Shown here: one piece after another, positions 8,710 to 16,736 of the stretch | Layout of the letters: every line of letters begins with the position of its first letter | Numbering within the stretch: the first letter of the stretch is position 1 | DNA from: an uncultured Mucilaginibacter sp. | GTDB taxonomy: Bacteria > Bacteroidota > Bacteroidia > Sphingobacteriales > Sphingobacteriaceae | Direction of reading: 5' to 3' | Assembly (NCBI RefSeq): GCF_946481715.1 | Contig: NZ_CAMLOV010000058.1 | Span: forward strand, 1 to 29,387 | DNA length: 29,387 bases | Program-made: the position numbers and the translations under genes | The notes under the pieces: generated by a model | Told to the model about the DNA's origin: nothing | What the model saw: only the letters and a program-made list of their open reading frames with translations | Database searches by the model: none

Positions 8710-10254
8710 TTAAATCCCGGTTTCGCCATCGGGCGAACGCCTCCATTTGAAATAAGCATCCAACACCTTTAACGCTGCAGCATCCGGTACAGGACCTGTA
8801 TATGCAGTTTGTGAGAAGTACATTACAACAGGGTGAGCATCGTTAAATGCGGGCCATTTAGGCTGCCCTTGTCCATTTGGGTCGCCGTACTTTGCAAAAT
8901 TTGTCCAATAAGTGCCCATCGCATCTGAAATACCCAAGTCTGTTTTAGTGGTTTGCGGGTTCGAAGCATCGAGCGTACCAAATACATAAGCAACTTCCTG
9001 CCCATGGGGCGATCCATATCCCGCGCGCGGCGAACCTTCCGGATAGTCGGGGTGTTGATCGAAATAGTAATAAAAAACCTTCGATCCGCCCTTTGACTGC
9101 AACCTTGCCCAACTCCAGGTATGCCATCCAAATGCAGCATCGCGCGACAGATCGCGGGCGGTTTTTGCAACGTTACCGGTGCCTGCAGGATACGCTTTAA
9201 TAAGGTCGTCGGCAAATTTACCATAGCGACCCTTTACCGCAGCAACATAATCTTCCGGAGTTTTTGGAGGCGAGAAACTTGCGCCCTCATCGGAGTTATA
9301 ACCTATCAGGATAGGCACATTGTTATATTTTCCTTCTTCATAAAGTTTATACTGGTCGCCCGGTATAACCCGGCCATCAATAATAGGCCATGCTAACCCG
9401 CGTACCGGAGGCAATTTGTCTGCGCCTACCTTTCGCAGATCAGCAATTGAACTGAAGCCGGCACCTTTAACGTACGCCGCCCCGGCAGCTTCCGCATAAG
9501 GCAAGCTTTTCATATTTTCGCCCGGAAAAGTTGTAGCACGTGTAGGCCCAAATGAACCGCCGCTTTGGGATATTGCACCATGGAAAAGGCCTTTTGCTAA
9601 AGGGCTTGCGCATAACATACTTACCGCTATACCGCCGGCCGATTCGCCAAAGATGGTAACCTTATTAGGGTCCCCGCCAAAAGCAGCAATATTTTTCTTG
9701 ATCCATTCAAGAGCGGCGATCATGTCCAGCAGGCCATAGTTGCCCGAAACATGGCCGGAATTTTCGGCACTAAGTTCGGGATGTGCTAAAAAGCCAAGCT
9801 GCCCTACCCGGTAGGCGATACTTACCAACACCACGCCCTTTTTCGCAAGCTTCTCTCCGTTATATGTTGGCTCAGCGGTGCCCCCAAAGTTAAAGCCACC
9901 TCCGTATATCCACACTAGCACCGGTACTTTATCCGTCGGCGACTTGGCAGGTGTCCAAACGTTCAGATACAGGCAATCCTCGCTTTTTCCGGATACCGGG
10001 TTGCCACCCTGCATAGGTTCGGGAGCAAATTTATCAGCATGGCGAACACCCTCCCATTTTGCTGCCGGCCGCGGGGCGCGCCAGCGCAGTTCTCCAACCG
10101 GCGGCGCTGCAAAAGGAATGCCTTTATAAATGGCAAGGCCCATTTCAGAAATCCCCTGTACCAACCCCTCTTCCACCTTAACAGGAGCAGGTTGAGCTTT
10201 TAGTAGACACGGAGCGCTAAGCAATAAAGCAAGCGAAAAAACCAGGTGTTTCAT
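8710..10254 (-). CDS. Type-B carboxylesterase (COesterase family), secreted
   Basis: 514 aa with a signal peptide (1-20, cut near LKA-QP). It has the family landmarks in order: YKGIPFAAPPVGELRWRAP (43-61), EDCLYLNVW (92-100), the oxyanion loop WIYGGGF (115-121), the nucleophile elbow FGESAGG (Ser205), the acid in YNSDEGASF (Glu323) and the histidine in GSPHGQE (His417). Length is normal for bacterial members. The family cleaves carboxylic esters. In this locus it probably removes acyl groups from plant glycans, but substrate cannot be read from sequence. It follows SusD1 by 352 bp, behind a terminator and with a candidate promoter of its own, and is 793 bp from GH31, so it is likely a separate transcription unit. 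Confidence 0.93.
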   Translation of the reverse strand: MKHLVFSLALLLSAPCLLKAQPAPVKVEEGLVQGISEMGLAIYKGIPFAAPPVGELRWRAPRPAAKWEGVRHADKFAPEPMQGGNPVSGKSEDCLYLNVWTPAKSPTDKVPVLVWIYGGGFNFGGTAEPTYNGEKLAKKGVVLVSIAYRVGQLGFLAHPELSAENSGHVSGNYGLLDMIAALEWIKKNIAAFGGDPNKVTIFGESAGGIAVSMLCASPLAKGLFHGAISQSGGSFGPTRATTFPGENMKSLPYAEAAGAAYVKGAGFSSIADLRKVGADKLPPVRGLAWPIIDGRVIPGDQYKLYEEGKYNNVPILIGYNSDEGASFSPPKTPEDYVAAVKGRYGKFADDLIKAYPAGTGNVAKTARDLSRDAAFGWHTWSWARLQSKGGSKVFYYYFDQHPDYPEGSPRAGYGSPHGQEVAYVFGTLDASNPQTTKTDLGISDAMGTYWTNFAKYGDPNGQGQPKWPAFNDAHPVVMYFSQTAYTGPVPDAAALKVLDAYFKWRRSPDGETGI

Positions 10255-10274
10255 AAGTATAGGTATTGGCTTAC

Positions 10275-10306
10275 CAAAGCTACGTTAAATCATATAATTA
10301 AACCAA
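10275..10306 (-). promoter_or_regulatory. Candidate Bacteroidota promoter for the carboxylesterase
   Basis: On the minus strand TAGCTTTG (10275-10282) matches the Bacteroidota -7 consensus TAnnTTTG exactly. TTGG (10303-10306), a partial match to the -33 TTTG box, lies 20 nt upstream. The -7 box is about 20 nt before the start codon at 10254, which would give a very short leader. It was found by pattern only. Confidence 0.45.
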
Positions 10307-10551
10307 CAGATGACTTATTTGCCTGCCTCATAAGTAGAATAGTATCTGCAACCGAATTGGATATTGTAATGGGCATAAGAATCAGCGAAGCATAATGATT
10401 TTAAATAGCTCTGAAGATGTGCGTTTGAGGAATAGTTAAAAGGCATTGCTTTATCAGCATTTCCATATAGGACACGGAGCTGTTTTGACGATTTTCTCTA
10501 ACGGATTACCTGAAAACATTTTTTTAATAGTACACGTGGTAAATTTTCACG

Positions 10552-10588
10552 AAAAAGAGCCTGCAACACTACCGCTGCAGGCCCTTTT
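10552..10588 (-). terminator. Intrinsic terminator after SusD1
   Basis: GCCTGCA (10559-10565) pairs with TGCAGGC (10576-10582) around a 10-nt loop. The minus-strand transcript then reads CTCTTTTT (T-run at 10552-10556). It lies about 20 bp after the SusD1 stop and closes the SusC1-SusD1 unit. Confidence 0.85.
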
Positions 10589-10606
10589 AGTTTATGTTAT
10601 TCTGTA

Positions 10607-12220
10607 TTAATTCCAGTCTCCCGAAATATCGGCGGCAACTGCAGAATTAGCATTCTTTTCGGCTAAAGGTATTGGGAACAGCACATTTTTATCCTGAAAC
10701 GGCTGTGACCCACTCTCAATTTGCCTTTCAGCATTTATTGTTTGCTTCGCAATCCCCCAGCGTATCAAGTCAAAATAACGGCTTTGTTCGCCGGTTAGTT
10801 CTAACTGCCTCTCGCGCATTAAAATGGCCATGGCATTTGCCTGGCTACCAAGCGAGGGGTAAAGCGGAGCGTTAACGCTTGGCCTGCTGCGCACCTGGTT
10901 AATTAGAGCCAATGCCTGGGCACCGGTATTGCCTTGTTGTATATAGCTTTCTGCCAGCAAAAGCAATACATCAGCATAGCGTATTACCTGGCCGTTTATA
11001 CCGCTTTGCGGCCCGCCAAAAGACGCTTGTTTGTTATAATATTCGTATTTAAGCCATGCGTACCCTTTTGAAGCATAGGGATAAGCTATAGGCGGCACCC
11101 CAGGGGTACATTGCTGGCAATACTGTGTTTGCCCGCCACTGGCAGCATCGCCGTAAAAGGTGAAGGCTGCGCGGGGATCTACGTAATTCACAGCAGGAGT
11201 AACCGGGTTAGGATAGGTAAAAGCCTTAACAGCCGTTGTAGTTACAAGTACGTTATTCCAATCGTTCCAGCCGTATTCCTGCGCACGGTCGGAGTGTGTT
11301 GCTTTGCCTCCCCAGGTTTCCTGCCCTCCAAAAACGTAATATTGGTTACCTACGCCCCAATCTGTCCATTTCTGGTTCATCACCTGGAAAATAGTTTCAG
11401 GATTCAGAGCCGGATTATTCTGGTTGGGATCATCAAAAAGATCATTATAAACTGGCGCCAGCGAATAACTAAAAGGTGCCTGGGTTAACTTAGTAAGTTC
11501 GGTTTGTGCCAATGCCCATTTTTTCTCATATAAATAAGATTTACCCAAAAGTGCCACCGCAGCGCCTTGTGTAGCACGTCCGTAGCTTTCAGAAGCAGAA
11601 TAGGAAACCGGAAGGCCTGCTTCAGCATCTTTCAGATCCTTTTCAATAAATGCCCATACATCGGCAACGGACGATCTGCCAAGGTTAATATCTGTAGGTG
11701 TTGGCAGGGTTATATACTTGGTACGAAGTGGCACCCGGCCGTACAAGTTAACTAATTGAAAATAAGCATAAGCCCGGAGGAATTTGGTCTCGGCAATATA
11801 TTGCGTTTGATGCGTTGCCTCTATAGGTTTATTCGGATCCGGCTTCCATACCTGCGCACGATCGATAACTACATTGGCGCGAGCTATTATCTGGTATAAT
11901 GCTGACCATATTTGGCCCATTTGGTTCTGATCCGGACCGAAATTATACTGGGCCAATTGCAGAAGATCACCTACCAGGGGTTGATTGTTTTTGGCATCAT
12001 AGCCAAGCAGATCAAAAGTAAAGTACCACTCGCGTGCCCACATACCGTTGTGCAGCAAACCCGCGTAAGTGGCCACAACGGCCTCGTTTAAAGCAGCATC
12101 ACTGGTGAAATATGTGTCAGAAGTGTACGCACTTTTATTAACTAAACTCAAATCTTTTTTACACCCTATTGAAAGAGCCAATAGCGCTCCCGTCATAAAG
12201 AATTTTATATATTTTTTCAT
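10607..12220 (-). CDS. SusD/RagB-like outer-membrane glycan-binding lipoprotein (SusD1)
   Basis: 537 aa. The lipoprotein signal ends in LSIGC (Cys20). The N-terminal half has the SusD-like helical pattern (TSDAALNEAVVATYAGL, IIARANVVIDRA, ETKFLRAYAYFQLVNLYGRV), with TPR-like helices around ALLGKSYLYEKKWALAQTEL. The C-terminal half has the RagB/SusD signature VIRYADVLLLLAESYIQQGN, followed by RQLELTGEQSRYFDLIRWG and a closing LFPIPLAEKNAN. The family forms the lid over its SusC barrel and binds oligosaccharide at the surface. It starts 23 bp after the SusC1 stop, so the two are co-transcribed, and a terminator follows at once. Confidence 0.96.
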   Translation of the reverse strand: MKKYIKFFMTGALLALSIGCKKDLSLVNKSAYTSDTYFTSDAALNEAVVATYAGLLHNGMWAREWYFTFDLLGYDAKNNQPLVGDLLQLAQYNFGPDQNQMGQIWSALYQIIARANVVIDRAQVWKPDPNKPIEATHQTQYIAETKFLRAYAYFQLVNLYGRVPLRTKYITLPTPTDINLGRSSVADVWAFIEKDLKDAEAGLPVSYSASESYGRATQGAAVALLGKSYLYEKKWALAQTELTKLTQAPFSYSLAPVYNDLFDDPNQNNPALNPETIFQVMNQKWTDWGVGNQYYVFGGQETWGGKATHSDRAQEYGWNDWNNVLVTTTAVKAFTYPNPVTPAVNYVDPRAAFTFYGDAASGGQTQYCQQCTPGVPPIAYPYASKGYAWLKYEYYNKQASFGGPQSGINGQVIRYADVLLLLAESYIQQGNTGAQALALINQVRSRPSVNAPLYPSLGSQANAMAILMRERQLELTGEQSRYFDLIRWGIAKQTINAERQIESGSQPFQDKNVLFPIPLAEKNANSAVAADISGDWN

Positions 12221-12243
12221 AATTGTATTTTTAAAAATGTTAC

Positions 12244-15200
12244 TTAAAAACCTGCTTGTATCCCGAATAAAATTGTGCGCGGCTGCGGAACCTGGCCATT
12301 ATCAATATTGCGGTTAAAAATAAGGTCGCCCCCGTCCGATCCTATTTCGGGGTCATACCCTTTATAGCGGGTTATGGTAAATAAATTTTCTGCAGCCATA
12401 TATATACGCAGTTTACTTAAAACATTACCAGAGAACATTCGTAAAGCGGATTTTGTAAATGTATATCCCAGGGTAACATTACGGGCACGTAAATAGGCAC
12501 CGTTGTCTATAAAGAAATCTGATGTCCTCATGTTTCCGGACCCGTTACCATTTTGCCCGGCCCGTGGATGGGTAGCAATATCGCCCGGTTTTTCCCACCT
12601 GTTTAATATGGCGGTTGAGGCATTGTGCCCCGTTGGCGCGAACTCCAAAGTGGCCCTCAGGGCATTTGCAATTTGTACGCCCTGCACGCCTGAAAATACT
12701 ACATTCAGGTCGAGGTTATGGTAAGTAGCCCCCAGGTTAACGCCATACATAAACTTTGGGATTCCGCTACCCAAAAACTGTTGGTCTTTTTCGTTAACGG
12801 CCCCGTCACCGTTCAGATCCTTAAAGATAAAGTCGCCTGGCAGTAACCCTTCCTGGTATTTTGCATTGCCGCTTTTCTGCAATGCAGCTGCATTTAATGC
12901 ATCAATTTCGGCCTGGTCTTTGGCTACGTGATCAACCCTATAACCATAATATGCCCCGATTGGGGTACCAGGCTTAGTCAATGTATTTGCAACACTGGCT
13001 CCACGCAATATTGGCGTTGGCGATTGGGTGCCTAACGATATTGTTTTGTTACTGTTGAAAGCACCGTTAACACTTATGTTATAGCTAAAATCATTTTTAA
13101 CCTCAGAACGGTACCCTAATTGAAATTCAAAACCTTTATTTTGGGCATCCGCCGCGTTAACGGTCTGGCTGCTACCGCCTGTATTTATTCCTATACCTAA
13201 ACTTGGGGGCACAGGTATATCAACCAATAACCCGCTGCTTTTTCTATTATAGTAATCGGCGCTAAACGTTATTCTGTTGTTGAGAAATGCCAGGTCAATT
13301 CCGGCATCGGTTTGGTCCGTTGTTTCCCAGTGCAATAATCCGTTTCCGATAGTGATTAGTGTTGTGCCGCTAATAAATTGCTCATTCTGCCCGAGGGAAT
13401 ACACCAGGTTTCCGGCGGTCGATCCATTAAAGGTGTAAACATCACTTGCAGTAAGAGAGATCCGGTTGTTACCTGTACGCCCCCATCCTACGCGAAGTTT
13501 ACCATCGCTGATGAATGGCAGGACTGCTCTTACGAAATCTTCCTGGCTAAAACGCCATGCTAAGCCCACGCCGGGAAAATTACCGTAACGGTATGCCTTG
13601 GGAAAGTTTGAAGACCCATCGCGCCTTAAACTGGCTGAAAGAATATACTTATCGTCGAAAGAATAGATCAAACGTCCGAAATAAGATTGCTCTATGCCAG
13701 CTCCATTGGCATAACCTGACGAACTGGCGGCGGTAATTTTTGTGGATACCGATATGTCCCTTACTTCATCGGTTAGCATACCGGTACCTGTTAAACCAAC
13801 AGATTTACTGCTGCCCGCACCTTTGTAACTTGTACCTGCTGTTAGCGAAATATTGTTTTTACCAAAGTTATGGTTATAGGAAAAATAATTTTCAAGGATG
13901 TAACTTGAGTAGCTGTTTAAACTACGGCCTGCTTGCCGGTCGAAAGCCAATTTATTGGCAGTGACATAGGGTATATTATAAGAATCACTCACACTGTTGC
14001 CATATTGTGCTGATGCTTGTGACCTGAAGGTTAAACCATCGATAATTTTCACTTCGCCAAATACTTGTGGAAACAATACCAGTTCATGGCCGCTTTGTGT
14101 TTTTATGCCTAAGTCCTGCAACGGGTTTACCGCATTGCTGTCATCATCAACATTGGTAAGGATGGAGTAACCGCCCGGAATTGTGGCATCATAGATGGGT
14201 TGATAAGGCGCATAAGTAAGGGCGTTACCTATGCCTGCTACCTGGCCCGCCGTTTTGGAGTACCGCAAATTTAAGGTTTGCCCGAAACGAAAACGGCCTA
14301 ATTTTTCTTCTAATGTAAACCGGTTAGTAAACCTTTTTAGTTGATAATCCTTAATTGTAGCTTGCTGCGTTATATATCCTGCCGACAAATTATAGATAAC
14401 CTTATCACTTCCGCCGCTTATACTTACATTGTTTTGCGTTGATAATGCGGTTTTAAAAATTTCCTTTTGCCAGTCGGTCCTGTCAACCAAAACATACGGT
14501 GTGCTAAGCTTGGCCGGTGTTTGATTGTTGTTGGTAACGTCAATATCTTTTAGGAGCTTCACATAATCGGCAGCTTTCAGCAGATCGAACCTTTTAGGTA
14601 TGGTTGCAAAACCTACCTGCGAAGTGAACGATACCTGGGTGGCGCCAGATTTACCTTTTTTTGTTGTAATGATCACAACACCGTTGGCACCCGCAACGCC
14701 ATATATTGCTGTAGAGGCCGCATCTTTTAATATGGTAATATTCTCGATATCCTGTGGGCTAATTTGATTGAACAAGCCTTCACTACCCTGTATGCCATCA
14801 ACAACGTACAGCGGGCTAACATCAGTGAAAGAACCGACACCACGTACAATAATTTTCGCAGTTGAGCCCGGCACGCCATTTGTCGGAACTACCTGAACCC
14901 CAGGTGATTTACCTATGATTAGTTGGGCTGGGCTTAGTGATGTATTAGCGCCGGCATCTTTTGCCGACACGACATCAACAGCACCTACCAGTTCTTTTTT
15001 TCGCGCCGTACCATATCCTATTACCACTACTTCGTTCAGCTTGTTGGTGTTTGGCGTCAAAACAACATCAAGTGCGCCTGATGCCGGAACTAATACCTCT
15101 TTTGAATCGTAACCAATAAAAGAAAACACCAGGGTGCTTCCCTGGCCAGCATTTATAGAATAAACCCCGTCTAAATTAGTACTTGTGGCCTCGGTAGTGC

Positions 15201-15363
15201 CTTTTATTTTAACAGTTACGCCAGGTACAGGGGCCCCATCGTCCTTGCCCGACACTTTGCCGGTAATTTTCACCGTTTGGGAAAAGCCCGGCAGGCTTAT
15301 CATCATAGTTGATAAGGCCATCCCAATAAAAATCAGGAATTTTGTGAGTAGTGTTCTTTTCAT
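12244..15363 (-). CDS. SusC/RagA-family TonB-dependent outer-membrane transporter (SusC1)
   Basis: 1039 aa. Signal peptide about 1-29, then a carboxypeptidase-D-regulatory-like domain (30-103; GKVSGKDDGAPVPGVTVKIK), the TonB-box region EVVVIGYG (111-118) and the plug (about 120-240), which contains PLYVVDGIQG and the SusC signature ILKDAASTAIYGVAGANG. The remaining about 800 residues form the 22-strand barrel and end in the aromatic TILFGIQAGF. It imports oligosaccharides with TonB energy together with SusD1 (23 bp downstream). Its leader is very long and holds a LacI-type palindrome and the element shared with GH31. SusC1 and SusC2 diverge clearly in sequence, so they are not a recent duplication. 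Confidence 0.97.
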   Translation of the reverse strand: MKRTLLTKFLIFIGMALSTMMISLPGFSQTVKITGKVSGKDDGAPVPGVTVKIKGTTEATSTNLDGVYSINAGQGSTLVFSFIGYDSKEVLVPASGALDVVLTPNTNKLNEVVVIGYGTARKKELVGAVDVVSAKDAGANTSLSPAQLIIGKSPGVQVVPTNGVPGSTAKIIVRGVGSFTDVSPLYVVDGIQGSEGLFNQISPQDIENITILKDAASTAIYGVAGANGVVIITTKKGKSGATQVSFTSQVGFATIPKRFDLLKAADYVKLLKDIDVTNNNQTPAKLSTPYVLVDRTDWQKEIFKTALSTQNNVSISGGSDKVIYNLSAGYITQQATIKDYQLKRFTNRFTLEEKLGRFRFGQTLNLRYSKTAGQVAGIGNALTYAPYQPIYDATIPGGYSILTNVDDDSNAVNPLQDLGIKTQSGHELVLFPQVFGEVKIIDGLTFRSQASAQYGNSVSDSYNIPYVTANKLAFDRQAGRSLNSYSSYILENYFSYNHNFGKNNISLTAGTSYKGAGSSKSVGLTGTGMLTDEVRDISVSTKITAASSSGYANGAGIEQSYFGRLIYSFDDKYILSASLRRDGSSNFPKAYRYGNFPGVGLAWRFSQEDFVRAVLPFISDGKLRVGWGRTGNNRISLTASDVYTFNGSTAGNLVYSLGQNEQFISGTTLITIGNGLLHWETTDQTDAGIDLAFLNNRITFSADYYNRKSSGLLVDIPVPPSLGIGINTGGSSQTVNAADAQNKGFEFQLGYRSEVKNDFSYNISVNGAFNSNKTISLGTQSPTPILRGASVANTLTKPGTPIGAYYGYRVDHVAKDQAEIDALNAAALQKSGNAKYQEGLLPGDFIFKDLNGDGAVNEKDQQFLGSGIPKFMYGVNLGATYHNLDLNVVFSGVQGVQIANALRATLEFAPTGHNASTAILNRWEKPGDIATHPRAGQNGNGSGNMRTSDFFIDNGAYLRARNVTLGYTFTKSALRMFSGNVLSKLRIYMAAENLFTITRYKGYDPEIGSDGGDLIFNRNIDNGQVPQPRTILFGIQAGF

Positions 15364-15538
15364 GAATTTAAAATTTAAGTGAAATAGTTTGCAGATTATT
15401 ATTGAATTAAGGATAGGTTAGTTGGCGGTGAAGATTCTGATCCATAATGAGTTATATTTTCAGCTGAGTTCATTCTGGTATTCTTCACATCTTATTCCCA
15501 TTGTAAATTTGAAGGTGATAAAAAACATGCTCTACTCC

Positions 15539-15552
15539 TGCAATCGATTGCC
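15539..15552. promoter_or_regulatory. LacI-family-type palindromic operator in the SusC1 leader
   Basis: TGCAATCGATTGCC contains the perfect 12-bp palindrome GCAATCGATTGC (15540-15551) with a central CG, the pattern of LacI-family operators (TGnAAnCGnTTnCA). It is centred about 180 bp upstream of the SusC1 start. The same 12-mer occurs upstream of SusC2 at 25388-25399. Confidence 0.6.
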
Positions 15553-15783
15553 GGATTGTGATATAACATACCTATAGCACTGTCCATAAGTGATTTTTTT
15601 AACATCCTGTTAAACTTTAAACAGCGCATAGCCGCTTACTAAATCAAAAAAAAATAAATTAACTATAGGTTTAATTGATAGTAGTGAAACATTGTCGAAC
15701 GAGCAGCCCTAAAAACACTGCGTTGATATGTTATTTCCGTGGGGTGAAACTATGGTAACCTAAAAATAACGAAGGGGCAGGGA

Positions 15784-15830
15784 TGAGTAAAAATATAGAC
15801 CATATGTTCACACCGCTACAATGGTTTATA
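15784..15830 (-). promoter_or_regulatory. Composite element upstream of SusC1, shared with the GH31 leader
   Basis: On the plus strand TGAGTAAA (15784-15791), 12 nt, ATGTTCA (15804-15810), 7 nt, ACAA (15818-15821), 3 nt, TTTATA (15825-15830). Order, strand and near-spacing match 8123-8166. A CGAA lies just outside TGAGTAAA in both copies. It sits 421-467 bp upstream of the SusC1 start. Confidence 0.5.
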
Positions 15831-16059
15831 AATAAGGCAATTACCTATTAGTAAAAATGAATGGGGAACTTCCGTGCAATTGTAAATATCACTGCGAATT
15901 TAAAATATGCTATTCCTATTTCGCCTACTTTTGGTAATAAGCCGGGCGGTAAAATAGCTTTCCGGTAAAAGTAAAGACTTAAAAATCAATTAACTACAAG
16001 CTTAATATTAAATTTTACGAAGGGTGTAATTCGTTCCTAGTGATTATTGAAAGGCTCCT

Positions 16060-16203
16060 TTACGCCTCAAATGAAAGAAGGCTCTGCAAGGCGGAAGCAA
16101 TACAGTTAAACAGAGGTATTTCTTTATTGAACCCAAAAGGTTTTCCGATTGTTCTTACCTTGCTTCTAAATCGATTCAAAAACAACACATTTCCGGGGTC
16201 CCG
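16060..16203 (-). other. Coding-like fragment of unknown nature (about 47 codons)
   Basis: A minus-strand frame open between stops reads coding-like (for example VRTIGKPFGFNKEIPLFN and IASALQSLLSFEA) and ends in TAA at 16060. There is no ATG start, and no domain was recognised. It may be a gene remnant, a short intergenic repeat or chance. Confidence 0.2.
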
Positions 16204-16221
16204 TTAGGTACACAAACATTA

Positions 16222-16670
16222 TCATATCACTTTTACCTGCATTTTTTTTCCTATTCGGGCAGTTATAAATGGTAAAAGCGCTATAACCCATCTTCCATGC
16301 ATCAATGCCGACGGATGTAACCCGTCGGATGATATCAGTTGAGGGCTATTGCCCATTTCACGGGATAAGCAGGTAATATCAAGGTAATTTATGCCATATT
16401 GCTGCTCAGATCAAAATTTATACGGTTGAAATCGTCAATTTCTATCCTGATACCGGCCGCCATGCCCTGCCAAATGGTGTTACACTGTAATCCGGAAAGG
16501 GAACGAATCTAACCCGGGCATTGCAACGCCCACGGTATAGGAATCTCCAAGTGCCAGATAACTTATCGTGTCCGTATAAATTGTTACATCCGGCTCCGCA
16601 ACAGGTGCATTTGTCTTTGTGCATCGACAAAAAGTGGTAACCGAAATAGCATTATAACTAAAAATTCCAT
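16222..16670 (-). pseudogene. SGNH/GDSL hydrolase pseudogene with frameshifts and an internal deletion
   Basis: Minus-strand translation shows SGNH family blocks in the right order but in changing frames. A start near 16670 leads to a Cys-rich lipoprotein-like leader. Next comes block I, YLALGDSYTVG (Ser codon 16540-16542). Then in another frame FPDYSVTPFG (16469-16498), in the third frame RIEIDDFNRIN (to 16448), and back in the first frame YLDITCLSREMG followed by the catalytic block SSDGLHPSALMHGRW (Asp codon 16324-16326, His codon 16315-16317), with a stop at 16222. Intact members of this lipase/esterase group are about 230-250 aa; only about 150 codons remain, and the section between block I and FPDY is missing. 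It lies just after the FG-GAP gene, so it was probably the last gene of the SusC2 operon. Confidence 0.82.
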
Positions 16671-16707
16671 GAGAGTTTTTTTACGCAATACACTCCCCCT
16701 GGAAACA

Positions 16708-16730
16708 AGTTAATTGCCAATTAATTAACT
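16708..16730 (-). terminator. Weak AT-rich hairpin after the FG-GAP gene
   Basis: AGTTAATT (16708-16715) and AATTAACT (16723-16730) form a perfect 8-bp dyad with a 7-nt loop, 7 bp after the FG-GAP stop. The stem is AT-rich and no clear T-run follows, so termination would be weak. Confidence 0.3.
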
Positions 16731-16736
16731 AAGGTG

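Larger units (their letters stand above)
10255..10606. other. 352 bp intergenic region between SusD1 and the carboxylesterase
   Basis: It contains the SusD1 terminator (10552-10588) and a candidate carboxylesterase promoter (10275-10306). The rest, about 10310-10550, shows no convincing coding sequence or repeat. Confidence 0.7.
15364..16221. other. 858 bp non-coding leader upstream of SusC1
   Basis: It holds the LacI-type palindrome (15539-15552), the element shared with GH31 (15784-15830) and a coding-like fragment (16060-16203). The remainder is AT-rich and shows no gene. A promoter must lie here, since the pseudogene and FG-GAP gene upstream are far away, but no exact TAnnTTTG box was found on the minus strand. 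Confidence 0.7.

Noticed and set aside
8823..9224. Minus-strand open frame of 133 codons
   Set aside because: It overlaps the carboxylesterase in another frame; the esterase triad and signature motifs show which frame is real.
16168..16176. AAATCGATT as a third LacI-type operator
   Set aside because: It shares only the AATCGATT core and lacks the outer G and C positions; it is also in decayed sequence.
16308..16328. Inverted repeat CCGACGG/CCGTCGG
   Set aside because: It lies inside the DGLHPS-encoding block of the SGNH pseudogene and has no T-run, so it is most simply a by-product of the old coding sequence.
16442..16630. Minus-strand frame of 62 codons read as a separate small Cys-rich protein
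   Set aside because: Its C-terminal part (FPDYSVTPFG) is one block of the SGNH pseudogene and the rest overlaps block I in another frame.
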